Of a DNA stretch of 64,000 nucleotides, positions 1-11,578 are shown in pieces. The stretch's first letter is position 1; every line of letters starts with the position of its first letter. The DNA lies in NCBI GenBank assembly GCA_035610835.1, contig CM069448.1, forward strand, positions 3,659,607-3,723,606, read 5' to 3'. The stretch is from Ophiura sarsii. Taxonomy: Eukaryota; Echinodermata; Ophiuroidea; Amphilepidida; Ophiuridae. The position numbers and the translations under genes are program-made. A model generated the notes under the pieces. It made no database searches. It was not told where the DNA came from and saw only the letters and a list, made by a program, of their open reading frames with translations.

Positions 1-2016
1 CTATTAATATGGGTCATTGGTCATACTTTTTACAGTTTGCATTTTTTTCTCTTTGGTAACTCTTCGATATCCCCCTGTTTTGAAAGCTAAAAATGTGAAG
101 TCTAATTTTAACCCCTCAGCCTTCCAAGTAGCAGTCCTGGGGTCTGGGTATTGGTGAAAGCCCAATCCCCCACCAGACCAATGCAAAGAAAATGTGTACA
201 CTATAATACGCCTATGTTGATTGGGTAGAATTGATCTATTCTTAAACCAAATTAAGGTCATTTGACAGAAAAGGATTCCATTTGTATTGAAACTCTATTA
301 ATTAGTGTTAAGGTATTGTTATCAACAATTAGATTAGGTTGATTATTAACATGAACAGCAAAATAGCAAGAAATTCACAGAATGTAAACATGTTTGATTT
401 TAGGTTTTATCGTTTATTTTTCTTAATACTTTTTTCCGTTTAATATATTTTTCTTTCTTTCTTTTTATTTTCTTTGTTCTGTTTTATTTTCTATTCATGG
501 TTTGTTTTTATTTTTTATTTTTGTTGTTGTTTGTTTTTCCCTCTTTATTTGGTGTGTTATTTTTTGTTTTGTTTTTAGTCACACTCATACTGGGATAATT
601 TGACATACTCACACATTAACCTCTTCCTTCACCTCACATTCCGATTCCTACAGACACCCATCATACCACTCCATTAGGCTACAGATACAATTTACAAAAC
701 ATTGAAGAGCATAAATATGCATAAAAAGTTCATATAAGTATTACATTTTTATTCTACAATCACAATTTAGCAACCAGTGGAGACGGAGTTATGTAGTGCA
801 ACGGAACTAAAGTTTGCAGATATTGGAATCATATAGTAACCAATGGGAGAAGTACGCTTATATAATTTCAATCGGTACATCAAAGTTACTTCCATGGCTT
901 TGACTTAGCCCGATACAAGCGCCCTTGAACATGTACCAACCCGTCACTCAAATACACCATTTAACTTATTGCCAAATTTCATAAAAACATAAAATATTTG
1001 TACAAAAGTGCAACAAATATCAGAATCAAAATTGAGTAAAACGTTTATTGCATTTGTACAATAATGCATAAGTGATCAATCAGCTGTATAAAACATGTAC
1101 AAACATGATCATACCAAAAAATCACTAAAACACCAATTTTTACATTGAGTAAGTGAGCACCAATTAAGAGCAAACCCATAAATAGATAGAAATATATATA
1201 AAAACACTCATGATACCGGCAGCGTAACCGCCAAAGTCAATAATCTTAGGGTTTGGTATAGGAAAAAACAAATAAGGCCAATAAAAATATGGATTGTTTA
1301 GCAAAGCCCAAGATAAAAAAATATACCGGGATATGAAAAGAGCATGCAAGACAAACAAATCCTCCATCTGAACCCTTTTTCCCTCTTTTAAAAAAAAAAA
1401 AAAAAAAAATCTCTCTCTCTCTTCGTCTTATTTCCCAATGTGCAGTGAACATTTTGACCCAACAACAATGTAGCCACACGCAGGGCAATGGCAAGGAGGC
1501 AACAGAAAAAGCACCCTATTATTTTTTCTTCATGACAAACAATAGTTTAATATTTTTCTTCTCCTAATCGTGTACATCCCAAAGAGCATATCGTCTGGTT
1601 GAACTCCACACTTCCTCGCAAATTACTACAGCACAAGTAACCGACAACGCTTTGCTTTAAACCCCATTAAAACAATTACATGCGAATAAATACCCATTAG
1701 CGTGATCAATCAAGTCATATATATAAATATATATACTTTATGATGGTGTATAACGAGGAGGAATCGCGCTTGACCTTCACATTGCTATTTTACATGTACT
1801 AACATTGTACTACATGCTCTATTGAGGATAATACTTATTACATGCACAGGGGTTTTACACGCACTGAGGGGTAATGCGAGATACTAAAGTACTTTAGAGG
1901 CTTCTCAAGAACCACTGTGCCAAGATAGACATGTCATTTCAAAGCATTCATATTCCATTCTGATTATATAAATGGTTTTGAACATTCACATTTCTGGCAT
2001 ATTTTATGCAATTAAT

Positions 2017-2433
2017 GACAATTAAAGGGACATTAAGTGGTGTTGAAAAGTTTAAATGTTTAAAAATTTACTTCAGAATTCAAGATGAACATTAAAAATC
2101 GCCATTATTGTTGTTTCTACTAACAAAAAACACAGCAAAACTAGATTAAAACAATATCATCGCTATTTATTGAAAAACGCCCTCTATGCAAATATGGTTC
2201 GCGTTATGTATCACGCGTACTGCACGGGGATACTGTCGGACGTAAAATGCTGGTCCCGCGGGACCAGCATTTTTTGAATCGACGTTTTCTTGTACAAAGA
2301 GAGCTGATTTTTCTTAATCCTTATAGGTGTAAGTTCATACATGGAATACAATTATAAAAATAAACTAATCTCAGTTTTTATCATAATTGAGGGCGCTGCC
2401 TCCAACACATCTCTTAGTGTCCCTTTAATGACA
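2017..2433. mobile_element. MITE with terminal inverted repeats and a perfect central palindrome
   Basis: The element spans 2021-2429. Its ends are inverted copies of ATTAAAGGGACA(T/C)TAAG, flanked by GACA at 2017-2020 and 2430-2433. Copy B reads straight through the equivalent site (GACA at 59818-59821), so this is a clean insertion. There is no coding sequence. The middle contains a perfect 30-bp palindrome at 2244-2273 with half-site AAAATGCTGGTCCCG. The superfamily is not clear because the duplicated bases are ambiguous next to the AT-rich ends. Confidence 0.8.
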
Positions 2434-2691
2434 ATCTCAAGAACTTGTTTAGAGAGCAAGACTATGCATGTTTGCACTCATACTCTTTAAAAAGTATTTC
2501 TCATACCACGTCTTGATCTACCTTCACTTACGCACTGGATTACACCAATCACAAAATTCAATGTACACAATGTCGGAGGTTTAAAAGGATAAATGGATAT
2601 TCTGAATTATAAATATCACAATCAAAATTTACTTTTTTCTAACATTTTAACACATTTTGAGGATAAACTGAATTTTACACCAGTCATTGCC

Positions 2692-3189
2692 TTAGTGCTC
2701 AGTGCTTAGTGCTTGTAACTTCCTATTGCAGCTCAGTCCGGAGCTATACTGGAAGCCCTCTGAAACCTAGAGGATGTGGATTTTTGTACAGGTAACAGAC
2801 CCGGGATGATCCCCTACTCTTTACGATGAGGTCTGCAACTATTTTAACGTGTTCAGGGTGAATCGTCTGAATACACGGGACCAACGGCTTAACGTGAATC
2901 TCCGAATCACGGCGAACTGACACTCACTGTATAGACCTGCACGTTGTACACAGTGAATGGGGTAGACGAGAAATTCTACAATTAAATTTGATTATCAGCT
3001 TAACCACGGAAAGAGACTCCGATAACTAACACTCACTGAATTAAGATTTGATTGTAGAATTTCCGACCTAGATAGGAACTTTTTGGGGTGAACAAAGAAT
3101 CTTGGTTTCAAGGCGACTTGAACCCACGATTGATAGAAAACTCCCGACCGACGATCAGCGCGCTAGACCGCTCGGCCACCTCTACCTCA
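2692..3189 (-). mobile_element. tRNA-derived SINE
   Basis: On the minus strand the head begins near 3189 and looks like a tRNA with internal pol III promoter boxes. The A-box-like TGGCCGAGCGGT is at about 3167-3178 and the B-box-like GGGTTCAAGTC at about 3115-3125, with tRNA-like spacing. The far end (2692-2715) is a short repeated tail of AGCACTA-type units. Copy B lacks the whole block; the sequence TGCC flanks it on both sides (2688-2691 and 3190-3193). The head resembles a Leu/Ser-class tRNA, but no cloverleaf was verified. Confidence 0.72.
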
Positions 3190-4506
3190 TGCCAGTAGCA
3201 TGCAAAGAGTTAATTCACTAAAGATGAGGGTGGTCGTCCTAGTTTATTGGATTTTACAAGTGCATACAAATATGATGACAAATTAGTACACACCACTCCA
3301 TCCAATCAACTCATCGTCAAAAAGATTAATATTTTGACGAGGCAGAGTCCATAAAAACAAATTCCGTGAAATCCAATACGGGCTATAGTAACATGCGACA
3401 ATAGTAGTGTTTATTTAGAATTGGTTTCCGTTTGAGATCAAGTCCATTAGGAGATCACAAAATGAATAACAAATTAGAGAGACGCACATCAACTACCAAC
3501 AAGTAACAACATGCTATCCTGTTTCTGTGCTACAGTTGCTAGGGAAAGTGGGTTTTTTTTGCATTGTGATATATAATGCTCTCAAATCTGCAAAAGGTAG
3601 CTCACTATTTTATTAAATCCCCCTCCTTTATACCTTTACTAAAGAAAACTTCATATTATGATACTTTGATATAAATATTAATTTTGACGAGAATTTCACC
3701 CCATTATAACAAGTATTTTTGACCATATACAGAATATGTTTTATGTTCAACCAATCTCTCTCATCGGTATCAAGATTTTTCTTATTTCAACATCACAATC
3801 AACCCCCCCCCCCCTCCCCATACAAAAAAGGACCTACATTTGACAATTTGAACAAGGTGTACAAACTAAAATCATCTTTTATTGAAAGACAATTTAAGAT
3901 GTAACATGGACTTACAAAAGGTAATAAAATTATTGTCATAACACAGAGTGAACGCAAATTGATTGTTATGTTTTCACCTAGTACCGTGTCACAATAGTGT
4001 GTACTTATTGAATACATTTTCCAATTTGGTGCCCTACAAGTTATCACTCAGTAAATATATTTTCTTAGATTGTGCCCCACAAGTTCACAATCAATTCATT
4101 TGGTGGTGTACGTCACAATCAAAGAAAACCCTTTTACGTAACCTTTCATAAGGTGTAAGAATTGGATGTTGCTGCTGAGTTGATTGTCCTTTTGTCGAAA
4201 TGAGAATCAACAAAAAACACTTTCTAAATTTGGAAAATAGACCCTCTGATTTGAAGAAAAAAAACATTTTCAAAACGAGAGAGTCAGGTATGTATCTAAC
4301 AAAATTATGGTGCGGCATCAGTTCCTCTCACTTTAACAGCATAACTGCGAGAAAAAAAAACCACCATGAATGTGTGCAAAATCAAGCCATTTGTACCTTC
4401 TTTGGACCTCCAACTATAGTATTTTGCCCCTCTAAAAAGTAAATCCTTTTACGCAGATGAGGAAAGCCTGTGTCTTGCTGAGCAAATGCGCTCCTTCCTT
4501 GGCTGA

Positions 4507-4642
4507 TACACTCTTAATACAACTAAGTCAAATTATGCACACAAACTAAAAGACGGGGTCAAATTGTCACCCCTTTTTAGGCTGTGTGCATATTTGATGC
4601 CGTCCTTAGTCACACTGTTTGACCCCATTGTTTAAGAGTGTA
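4507..4642. mobile_element. Small Tc1/mariner-like MITE
   Basis: Perfect 11-bp terminal inversions TACACTCTTAA / TTAAGAGTGTA, consistent with a TA target duplication and a CACTCTTAA terminus. Subterminal sequences also pair loosely (TGCACAC and GTGTGCA segments). It has no coding capacity and is also present in copy B at 61381-61515. Confidence 0.7.
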
Positions 4643-5043
4643 TGCCACTGCCAATCCTTAAGATTTGTTGCTAAATATTCAGATTGGATACCCTACATTT
4701 GACATTTGACATGAGACAACATTTACCTTCTTAGATACTTGCAGCAGTACGACCTGGTTCAAGTGTTTCAAATGAGAGGTTACAAATGTACAAGCTGTTA
4801 CTATATTACTATTAGCTATTCATTCGAAGAGGAAGGCCTCCGGGAGGCATGGCTGATTCTGCCATTAACACTAAGTAGATGGTCAACTTATTTGGGGCAT
4901 AAAAAGGGGAGGGGGTAAAACAATTCAGTTGTGTGTTTCATGTCCCTGCCTTCCTCTGGTTAATGCACTGGGCATAAGAATGATTGTTCGGAAGATAGTG
5001 GGACATGAAATAATTTTAAAACAAGTGACAATGCGGAGTGGTA

Positions 5044-5188
5044 CACTCTTAAAACAATGGGTTAAAATCATGCACACAACCAGCAGGGTTAAATTGTGAC
5101 CACAAAATGAAAAATTTGATTCTGTTTTTTTAGGTTGTGCATATTTCACACAATTCTTAGTCAATTTGACCCCATTTTTTTAAGCGTA
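5044..5188. mobile_element. Small Tc1/mariner-like MITE, second copy
   Basis: Begins after TA with CACTCTTAAAACAATGGG and ends with a complementary CCCATTTTTTTAAGCGTA, a slightly decayed form of the same terminus as the element at 4507. The counterpart in copy B is at 61913-62058, so the insertion predates the duplication or haplotype split. Confidence 0.6.
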
Positions 5189-5843
5189 ACACATGCAGAG
5201 CAGGGAGGCAGAATGCACCTACAGAGGGCAAATCTCACCTCCTACTGGATCATCTTAAAACCTGGATTTTCCCCATGTGACAAGTGATCATTGTTTCACC
5301 CTGTGGAGTAGCAAACGTATCTATAAACCATGTCAGGTAAAGCACACTTAGTAGTATATGTATCCACACTTGAATGGTACAATATCACATTACGCACAGA
5401 CAGAAGTCATGATTACCACTGATATCAGCGATGTGCAGTGACTCAATCAATTGAACTAAACGATGCCGTACATGATTACATCATTCAGACAACATTAGAT
5501 GACAACGTATTGATTCCAGGTGAATCGAGAGCTATTTACGCTCATTACTACACACGTACGTAACACCGTGTCCCGTAAGATTTGCAATCACTGGCGGCGG
5601 TAGAGCGGTGTATGATCAATGGTTGATTAGATGTGCACCGTTGGTGTGACTCAAAAGACGGCACTTTGGATAAAGTGTTTGATGAGATCCAGGTCATTTT
5701 GACTCATGATTTGTTAGTATTAACACAAATTTGGTGAGTTTGTCATGGACTGTAAATAGTTTAATACCTAATACATGATGGTCACCCAATGGGCGCCCCT
5801 AAAAACAATAGAGAGAATTGATAGAAATTGATGACAGTCTTAC

Positions 5844-6008
5844 AAAATCTTAACATATATTGAGGAAGGGTCCTAATAAAAGTTGCCAGTGGCATCGAGT
5901 CCAGACTCATTCAATATATTGCTGTATTGCTGGAGAGCATTTGCCCATACTCCATCAGAACTACTCAGATTACAACTCACATTATTTGCTCTGGAATACC
6001 TTCCACAC
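5844..6008 (-). pseudogene. Broken exon of an extracellular protein (copy A)
   Basis: Aligns with the open exon at 62718-62901 in copy B and keeps the same candidate splice acceptor (TTTTATAG) and donor (GTAAGA). It has lost about 10 bases in the region encoding IPELCPA in copy B. The frame shifts and soon meets TGA. A second small deletion lies near the 3' end. If the exon is real, copy A cannot encode the protein segment by this splice pattern. Confidence 0.4.
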
Positions 6009-6151
6009 CTATAAAACATTTTATTCCGTAAATGTTGAGTGTTACAGGAATAATGTAAAGGGTATTATAACATTTTCTCTGCTGTAATTTACTCAATTGG
6101 TTGTTTTGGGATTTTGGTTTATTTGAGAAAACTTGTTTATAACTTCATATA

Positions 6152-6368
6152 CAGGCCTGGAAATAGCCCTCGCCCGCCTGCCCATAGCGGGTAATTTTTG
6201 AGTCGGGCGGGTGAAGATGCAAAAGTACCGACCAACTGGTGGGAAAGTGTTTAAAACTCGCAGTGTAATTGAGTTACTCTGGCAGTGGAATTTCTGTCAG
6301 GCAGGTATTTTTGTGAGTTACCTGCCCGATTGGCTGATGGTTGAAAAAAAGTTGAAGTTTCAGCCCTG
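6152..6368. mobile_element. hAT-like MITE with perfect 8-bp target duplication
   Basis: Ends are imperfect inversions, CAGGCCTGGAAATAG at the left and the complement of CAGGGCTGGAA at the right. They are flanked by identical 8-bp duplications TTCATATA at 6144-6151 and 6369-6376. CAGG termini and 8-bp duplications are typical of the hAT superfamily. The interior is GC-rich, with CCCGCCTGCCCATAGC and ACCTGCCCGA motifs repeated in both orientations. Related copies are at 13364, 40733, 45858 and 63045. Confidence 0.82.
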
Positions 6369-6706
6369 TTCATATATTAAGTATGTTATCTGGAAACAAT
6401 TTATTTTACCTTTGCAGTGGTTCAGAAGTGAACATTAATTTCCACGACTGGATTCGATTCCCTGTTGGGGAAATTAATTTTCATGCAAGCAACAAGACTT
6501 AGTTTGATGCAGAGCACCCATGTGTCTTGCGCAATTCAGTTGGAAGGAAGGATTAGCAGAAGTTTGAGTGAGTTGAAGAGGTTTGGATACATGAATAGAA
6601 TTGAGAACACTGCTTAAAATAACATGGAGCCTATAAAACACCAGGAACCACCAAAAGTGCCATAGGGAAACACCCACAATACATTTTTGTGTCTAAAATA
6701 ATTATG

Positions 6707-7045
6707 TTAATTCACAATATCACCAGGAACCATTAAAAATAACATCGGGAACAACTTCCGGGTGCTTCTGACATTGAAAACCCCGGAAAGTATTTCTGTG
6801 AACAAATCCCGATCCATGAGGAACCACACTGGTTCTGATAGACTTTCATGGAAGTATATATCATCATTCGATAAATAAATACAGTCCATATTTTTGTTTC
6901 TGCAGGCATTCTTTCCGACCTGAAAATTGCCCATGGACATTTCAGAAGTAACCACTATAAGCTCTCTTCCCGGAGCAAGCAAAAAGTAATTGTTTCCAAC
7001 CTCTCCCACCTCCTTGTAAACTAAGTCGCTTTCATGTCAAAGATA
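6707..7045 (-). CDS. Possible exon of an unrecognised extracellular protein (copy A)
   Basis: An open frame of more than 100 codons on the minus strand, running from about 7045 to a stop at 6707. It contains the segments VGNNYFLLAPGRELIVV, KNACRNKNMDCIYL and FLMDRDLFTEILSG. It looks more protein-like than the surrounding AT-rich frames: mixed hydrophobic and charged residues and two cysteines nine residues apart. A splice acceptor could lie upstream, or at the internal TTTTCAG near 6920. A possible donor GTGATA lies near the 3' end. The copy B counterpart has an in-frame TGA just after GNFQV and shifted frames, but regains the FLMDRDLFTEILSG frame. I cannot assign a family; it may be one gene with the exon near 5.9 kb. 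Confidence 0.35.
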
Positions 7046-8431
7046 CTATCATCTATCAGATGATTGAACACCATTTATATCGTTGGTGTCTTGCTATCTA
7101 CTGATGATAGCAATGAAACTCAATATACAGATGATATTTAAGAATGCTTTTGCTTTCCATTTACTAAATGAAAGTCTTTTTACAAATACAATAAAGATAA
7201 ATGGCACAAATTAAAATCAATTTGAAAAGAATTTACTTTAATAAAAACTCCCTTCATATTATAATAATTAAGCAAGAACATTGTTGAACGTTGAGGAACC
7301 AATTGTGTGCTTTAATAGAAAGGATAACTACTAATTTGTGACGCGATCAAGAGAAATGAGTCACATGTTGGCAGTTTTGAATTTTGAAATGTGTCTATCA
7401 TTTAAAAGCAGGTAAAAGATGCTTCAGTATGGTCCAAACCCCACTAAAATCGAACTTCTAGTTTTTAAGTTACAAACCCTTTACCAACTGAGAAAACAAG
7501 GTAAAACATAAGAATTTGTCACCTTTTTTTTACCTGTAACTCAAAATCAATATTCCCAACATACGACTCATTTCGCTTGATCGCGTCACATTTGTCTACA
7601 CATCTTACCTGTCTTGTGTAACAACCTATGACTCGATCTCTGCATCAATCTTTTTCTTTCTTCCTATTACGTCATCAGCAGCATCTAAGCACCTCCCTCC
7701 ATAATAATTATACCTCATGACATCATCATCTGAAAATAATAAAGACATTTAATAAAACTTTCTTATATTTTCAAACTTTTCATTAAAGTTGCCCGTAAGG
7801 GAGACTCACACAGTCATAGTTACTCATACATAACTCTTGAAGAGCGAGAAATTTAAGCAAGTAAAACATCCCTAAAGATATCATAATTAAGATTAAGACT
7901 GAAGCACAAATCGGTACAACTGATGGAGTGCCTACACAGCTATAGTTAGCGTCATAATACTATGGACATAATTCCACCAATGTGTGCGTATATGTGTGCG
8001 TGCGTACGAGCATTTGTGCTCGTGCTTACAAGCATATGTACGTAAATCCTGAAGTGCGTACTGGACGATTTAAAAAAATGACTGTGCGTCCTGATTGGTC
8101 AATTGTGAAATCGTCACACGCATGCATGCAAAGTTGTTCGTGTATTTCATGCATTTGGACGCAGCTCCGCAAACAACAACAAATCATGCTCGCGTGAAAT
8201 AGCTTGAATTTCGTCCATAGCATTATGACAATGACTATAACCTCAAAATTTTGTCCAGACTCTCCACTTATAATCGCTATAGGAAGTTTGCACCTCTACC
8301 CATACACTTATATTCTGTTCTACTTTTCCAAATATTACTAGTAATTTACCCCCGGATTTATTGCCAGGCTGTATGCACAACACATAAGCCACAACAAGTG
8401 AGATTTGAACCAACAATTTAAGCTGTACACA
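7046..8431. other. Intergenic, no gene seen
   Basis: AT-rich unique-looking sequence. It contains one imperfect copy of the recurrent dyad at 7093-7111 (GCTATCTACTGATGATAGC) and a purine/pyrimidine-alternating tract near 7980-8045 (TGTGTGCG-type). Short open frames here are no longer than chance. Confidence 0.6.
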
Positions 8432-8794
8432 CACTTAAAAAAAATGGTTCTAAAGTTGTCCTGCCAGGAGAACCCTTTAAGATTCTTTAAATAACCAAAA
8501 ATAGTTCCCCAAACATGATACAGAACCATTTTTGTTTGATACAGAACCATTTTTGGTTCGATGAAGAACCTTTTTGGGTTCTTCAATTTTCAAGAACCTT
8601 TTTTGAAGGTTCTATAAGGAACCTCTCTCTTGAATCTCAAAAAAAGGTTCTTGAAAATTGAAGAACCAAACAAGGTTCTTCATAGAACCAAAAATGGTTC
8701 TGTATCACGTTTGGGGAACTATTTTTGGTTCTTTAAAGAACCTTTAAGGGTTCTCCTGGCAGGACAAAAAAGGGTTCTTTAATTTCTTAGAGTG
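8432..8794. mobile_element. Large foldback (hairpin) element
   Basis: The two halves (about 8432-8590 and 8640-8794) are inverted copies over nearly their whole length and leave a short loop. The arms carry many internal AGAACC/GGTTCT repeats. The ends resemble CACTTAAAA and TTAGAGTG, similar to the Tc1/mariner-like MITE termini elsewhere in the window. There is no coding sequence. Transcribed, it would form a hairpin of about 150 bp. Confidence 0.8.
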
Positions 8795-9896
8795 ATCTGA
8801 GTGACTTGAGAGGTGCGATTGCAGTGGACACAAAACCTGCATGGGTATAGCTTTGAAGTACTTTGCATTTGCTCAAGAGGCTACAGCAGACACCAGGAAC
8901 AAATACTAATACTAGGTAGTATTTTCAATGAAACTGATCTGGGATGCACCACATCAAAAGGGGGCTTTGCAGCTGTGTGTTTTTCAAGATATAGATGAAA
9001 ACGGACAGAAACAAATAAAGAAGATAATAAGATTTAGGAGTCATTTTTACACGTAAAAACCTGAATGCCTTGGTTAATTTGGATAAATTTGGTGTCATTT
9101 TAAAGCTTGGAAAATGCTCTGAGAGCACACATAATAAACTCAAAATTGACTTCACCTGCAAAGTCCCTCTTTTGATGTGCTGCATCACATTATGATTTGT
9201 ATCTTTTATATATAAGGTATACCTTGATAAAGGTAAGTGATTTCTAATCAGGTAAATGTTTATTTGCCACTAATGACATATCCCAAAAGCTCCATGTGTC
9301 ATTTGGAAACCGCTTCAACAGAACCGCTTTAAACCTGTGTGTTTTCAACTGTGTATATAATACCCTGAACCTTGTCACACATGCCAGTAGCACTGCCTAC
9401 AAGGGAAGGGACTTTCCTCTCTATTTGTATTCATCAGATACTCCAAACCGCCTTGTAGCTGCATCACATATGAAAGCCTAAAGATAACTTGCATTATGAA
9501 CTTGCATTGCGGTGAGCGCATATTTGTATCTGGGGCTGAGGCATACAACTTACTATAGCTTTGAGCATACAAGCAATGTCAAAACCAGGAACATGATTAT
9601 TCTTAAACTAAAATGATAAAATGTTTAAAATGTAGTGGACATTTCATCGTGGGAATGCAAGCAAGACTGTTGTAAGTGCCATTTTCTGTCAAATTGAATT
9701 ATTAGTTATTTATAAATGAAAATTGGCAAATCCACTTTTTTAAAGCCATGTTTACAGTCTAAAATTGGAGTTAATTAGTTGTTAATTGTAATTAAGCTTG
9801 TTAAAACAAAATTGAGCACAAAATGCTTTTGCTGCAAAATGACCAAAATAACACTTATGACATTCATAGAAACTTATGAAATTCTTTAATTCCCAT
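8795..9896. other. Intergenic, no gene seen
   Basis: No repeat structure or coding exon with splice signals was recognised; the sequence is AT-rich with scattered stops in all frames. Confidence 0.5.
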
Positions 9897-10080
9897 AGAG
9901 GGTCAGGATGTTCTGAGCGGGATTGTGCTACCATTGTCCCTTCCCAACCCATCCTTGGTCTTGCCCCTTGACAATTACACCCATGCGTAGAGGGTAAAGA
10001 TGTTCTGAGCGGGTTGTGTTACCCTTTGCCCTTCCCAACCCATCCTAGGTCTTGCCCTGTGACAATTACCCCCATGCTGG
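9897..10080. repeat. Two-unit tandem duplication, about 92 bp
   Basis: Unit one starts at 9897 (AGAGGGTCAGGATGTTCTGA) and unit two at 9989 (AGAGGGTAAAGATGTTCTGA). Both continue through a CCCTTCCCAACCCATCC core to ACAATTAC(A/C)CCCATGC. The units are close but not identical. Confidence 0.85.
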
Positions 10081-11438
10081 ACAGACATGATTCACAGGCA
10101 CAGTGATCTCACACTATTACTCATATTTATTGTATGCAAAAAAGTTTGTTTAGTATAGTAGCGGTTTGAATCATGATTCGATACGGATTCAGCATCAAAA
10201 CCCCGGACATGTCAGAAATGTTAGCACTCAAATCATCGTCTTGATTAAAAAATATGTCCGAAGTAATATTAGTTTATCGGATCACATATGTGACAGGAGG
10301 GAGTAAGTTGATACGCGATAGATGATTGCGATGTGACAGGTGATGTGTGCATGATGATATGTGCGGAAAACAGCTGAAATACGCACATTACGGCCAGAAT
10401 TAAATGAATGAGTTGGTGGTTGGTGAAATATTTTGTGCATGAAAAAACGTCTTGTTTTCTATACATTGAACAAAGCAAGGATATGTGCTTAACATTTGAC
10501 TTAGCATTGCATACTGGGGCGCTTAAATAAAGGAATGCCGCATTTAAGACATTATTTTCTTTGGGTCCATATTAAACAGTGGAAGGAAAATGCAATACGA
10601 TACCACTCCCTATGGTTAGATTTTTATTAAGTTTTAAATCTCCATATTTTTTCTACTGAGTTAACTTTTTTTTTAATTTGTGAAGATATTTAATATAGAA
10701 TATTATTTGTGATTCAGAATGACTTTGTTTCGTTGCTCGACCTTTTCTTTGTTGTTTGCATTTTGAATTAAAAGATGTGCGGAACACATCCTCCAGGTCA
10801 GTGTACCAGTACACCCCGGCGCACTATGATCAGCTTAACACTCACAGTGGCTGACCAGAAAAAATAAATAAAAGGGTGCCCAAATATTTTTTAAGTCAGC
10901 TCAGAAAACTTGAGAGAGGGGGAGGCGGTAAGGGCATGTTGTACACTAAACGCCCGCGAAAAATGGTCCTTGTAAATTGTCATAATGCCTATACACACTA
11001 CATCCGGAGACTGGGGCGGGCATAAATCGGGCTGGGGTGGGGGCACAAAGGGCTTTTTTTAGTCAGGAGGGCATTCCTCCCAGGTAGCTACACCACTGAT
11101 GCACGCATTTGCCTTTCAATGTCAAATATTGCCTAAAATTAGCTTAACTTAAGTCTAAAACTAAAGGCATTTCAGACATTTTAAAAGATAATTTAGAGGT
11201 AATTATGACATTAAATGAAACAATTTTGAGGTGACTGGCGGGGCAACAACCATGTTGCTGTCGCTGACCAAGCATGATTAATCAGAGCGGTGAGGTCCGT
11301 GCTTTCACATTATGCACATCATACACTGCAAAAAGAAGCGTTTATATTTCTGATAACACTTAATAAACACTTCAACACGTTTATTTTTGTGTTTTATGTG
11401 TAAAGGTATAGGAGGCATTGCATACGATAAACGTTTGC
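10081..11438. other. Intergenic, no gene seen
   Basis: AT-rich sequence with no recognised exon. A CACTGCAAAAAG sequence near 11335, together with TTGCAGTGTTT near 11570, suggests that the foldback beginning at 11439 may be the inner part of a larger element of about 245 bp. Confidence 0.5.
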
Positions 11439-11578
11439 ATAAACACTACAACACGTTTATAGAGGTAGTTGTGTAATATTTATTAACACACCAACATGTT
11501 TATATCAGCAATAAGAAACATGTTGGGGTGTTAATAATTATACAACAAATACCTCTATAAACGTGTTGCAGTGTTTAT
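11439..11578. repeat. Foldback element with ~63-bp arms
   Basis: Arms at about 11439-11501 and 11516-11578 are inverted copies with a few differences, separated by a 14-base loop. The arm begins ATAAACACTACAACACGTTT and contains TAGAGGTA and AACA(C)CCAACATGTTT. Extra CAACACGTTTAT copies occur just upstream (near 11380). Probably a MITE core. Confidence 0.8.

Larger units (their letters stand above)
4..6965. repeat. Long direct duplication, copy A
   Basis: This stretch aligns almost end to end with 57391-63877 in the same orientation. Shared landmarks include the opening sequence after TTAA, two TA-flanked MITEs near 4.5 and 5.1 kb, the hAT-like MITE at 6152 and the block around 5400-5720. 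Copy A carries a 409-bp MITE (2021-2429) and a roughly 498-bp SINE (2692-3189) that copy B lacks. It has the empty site for a foldback element (TTAA at 4-7) and for a G-rich MITE (near 1850) that copy B has filled. The true left boundary may lie before the window. It is either a segmental duplication or an uncollapsed haplotype. Confidence 0.93.
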
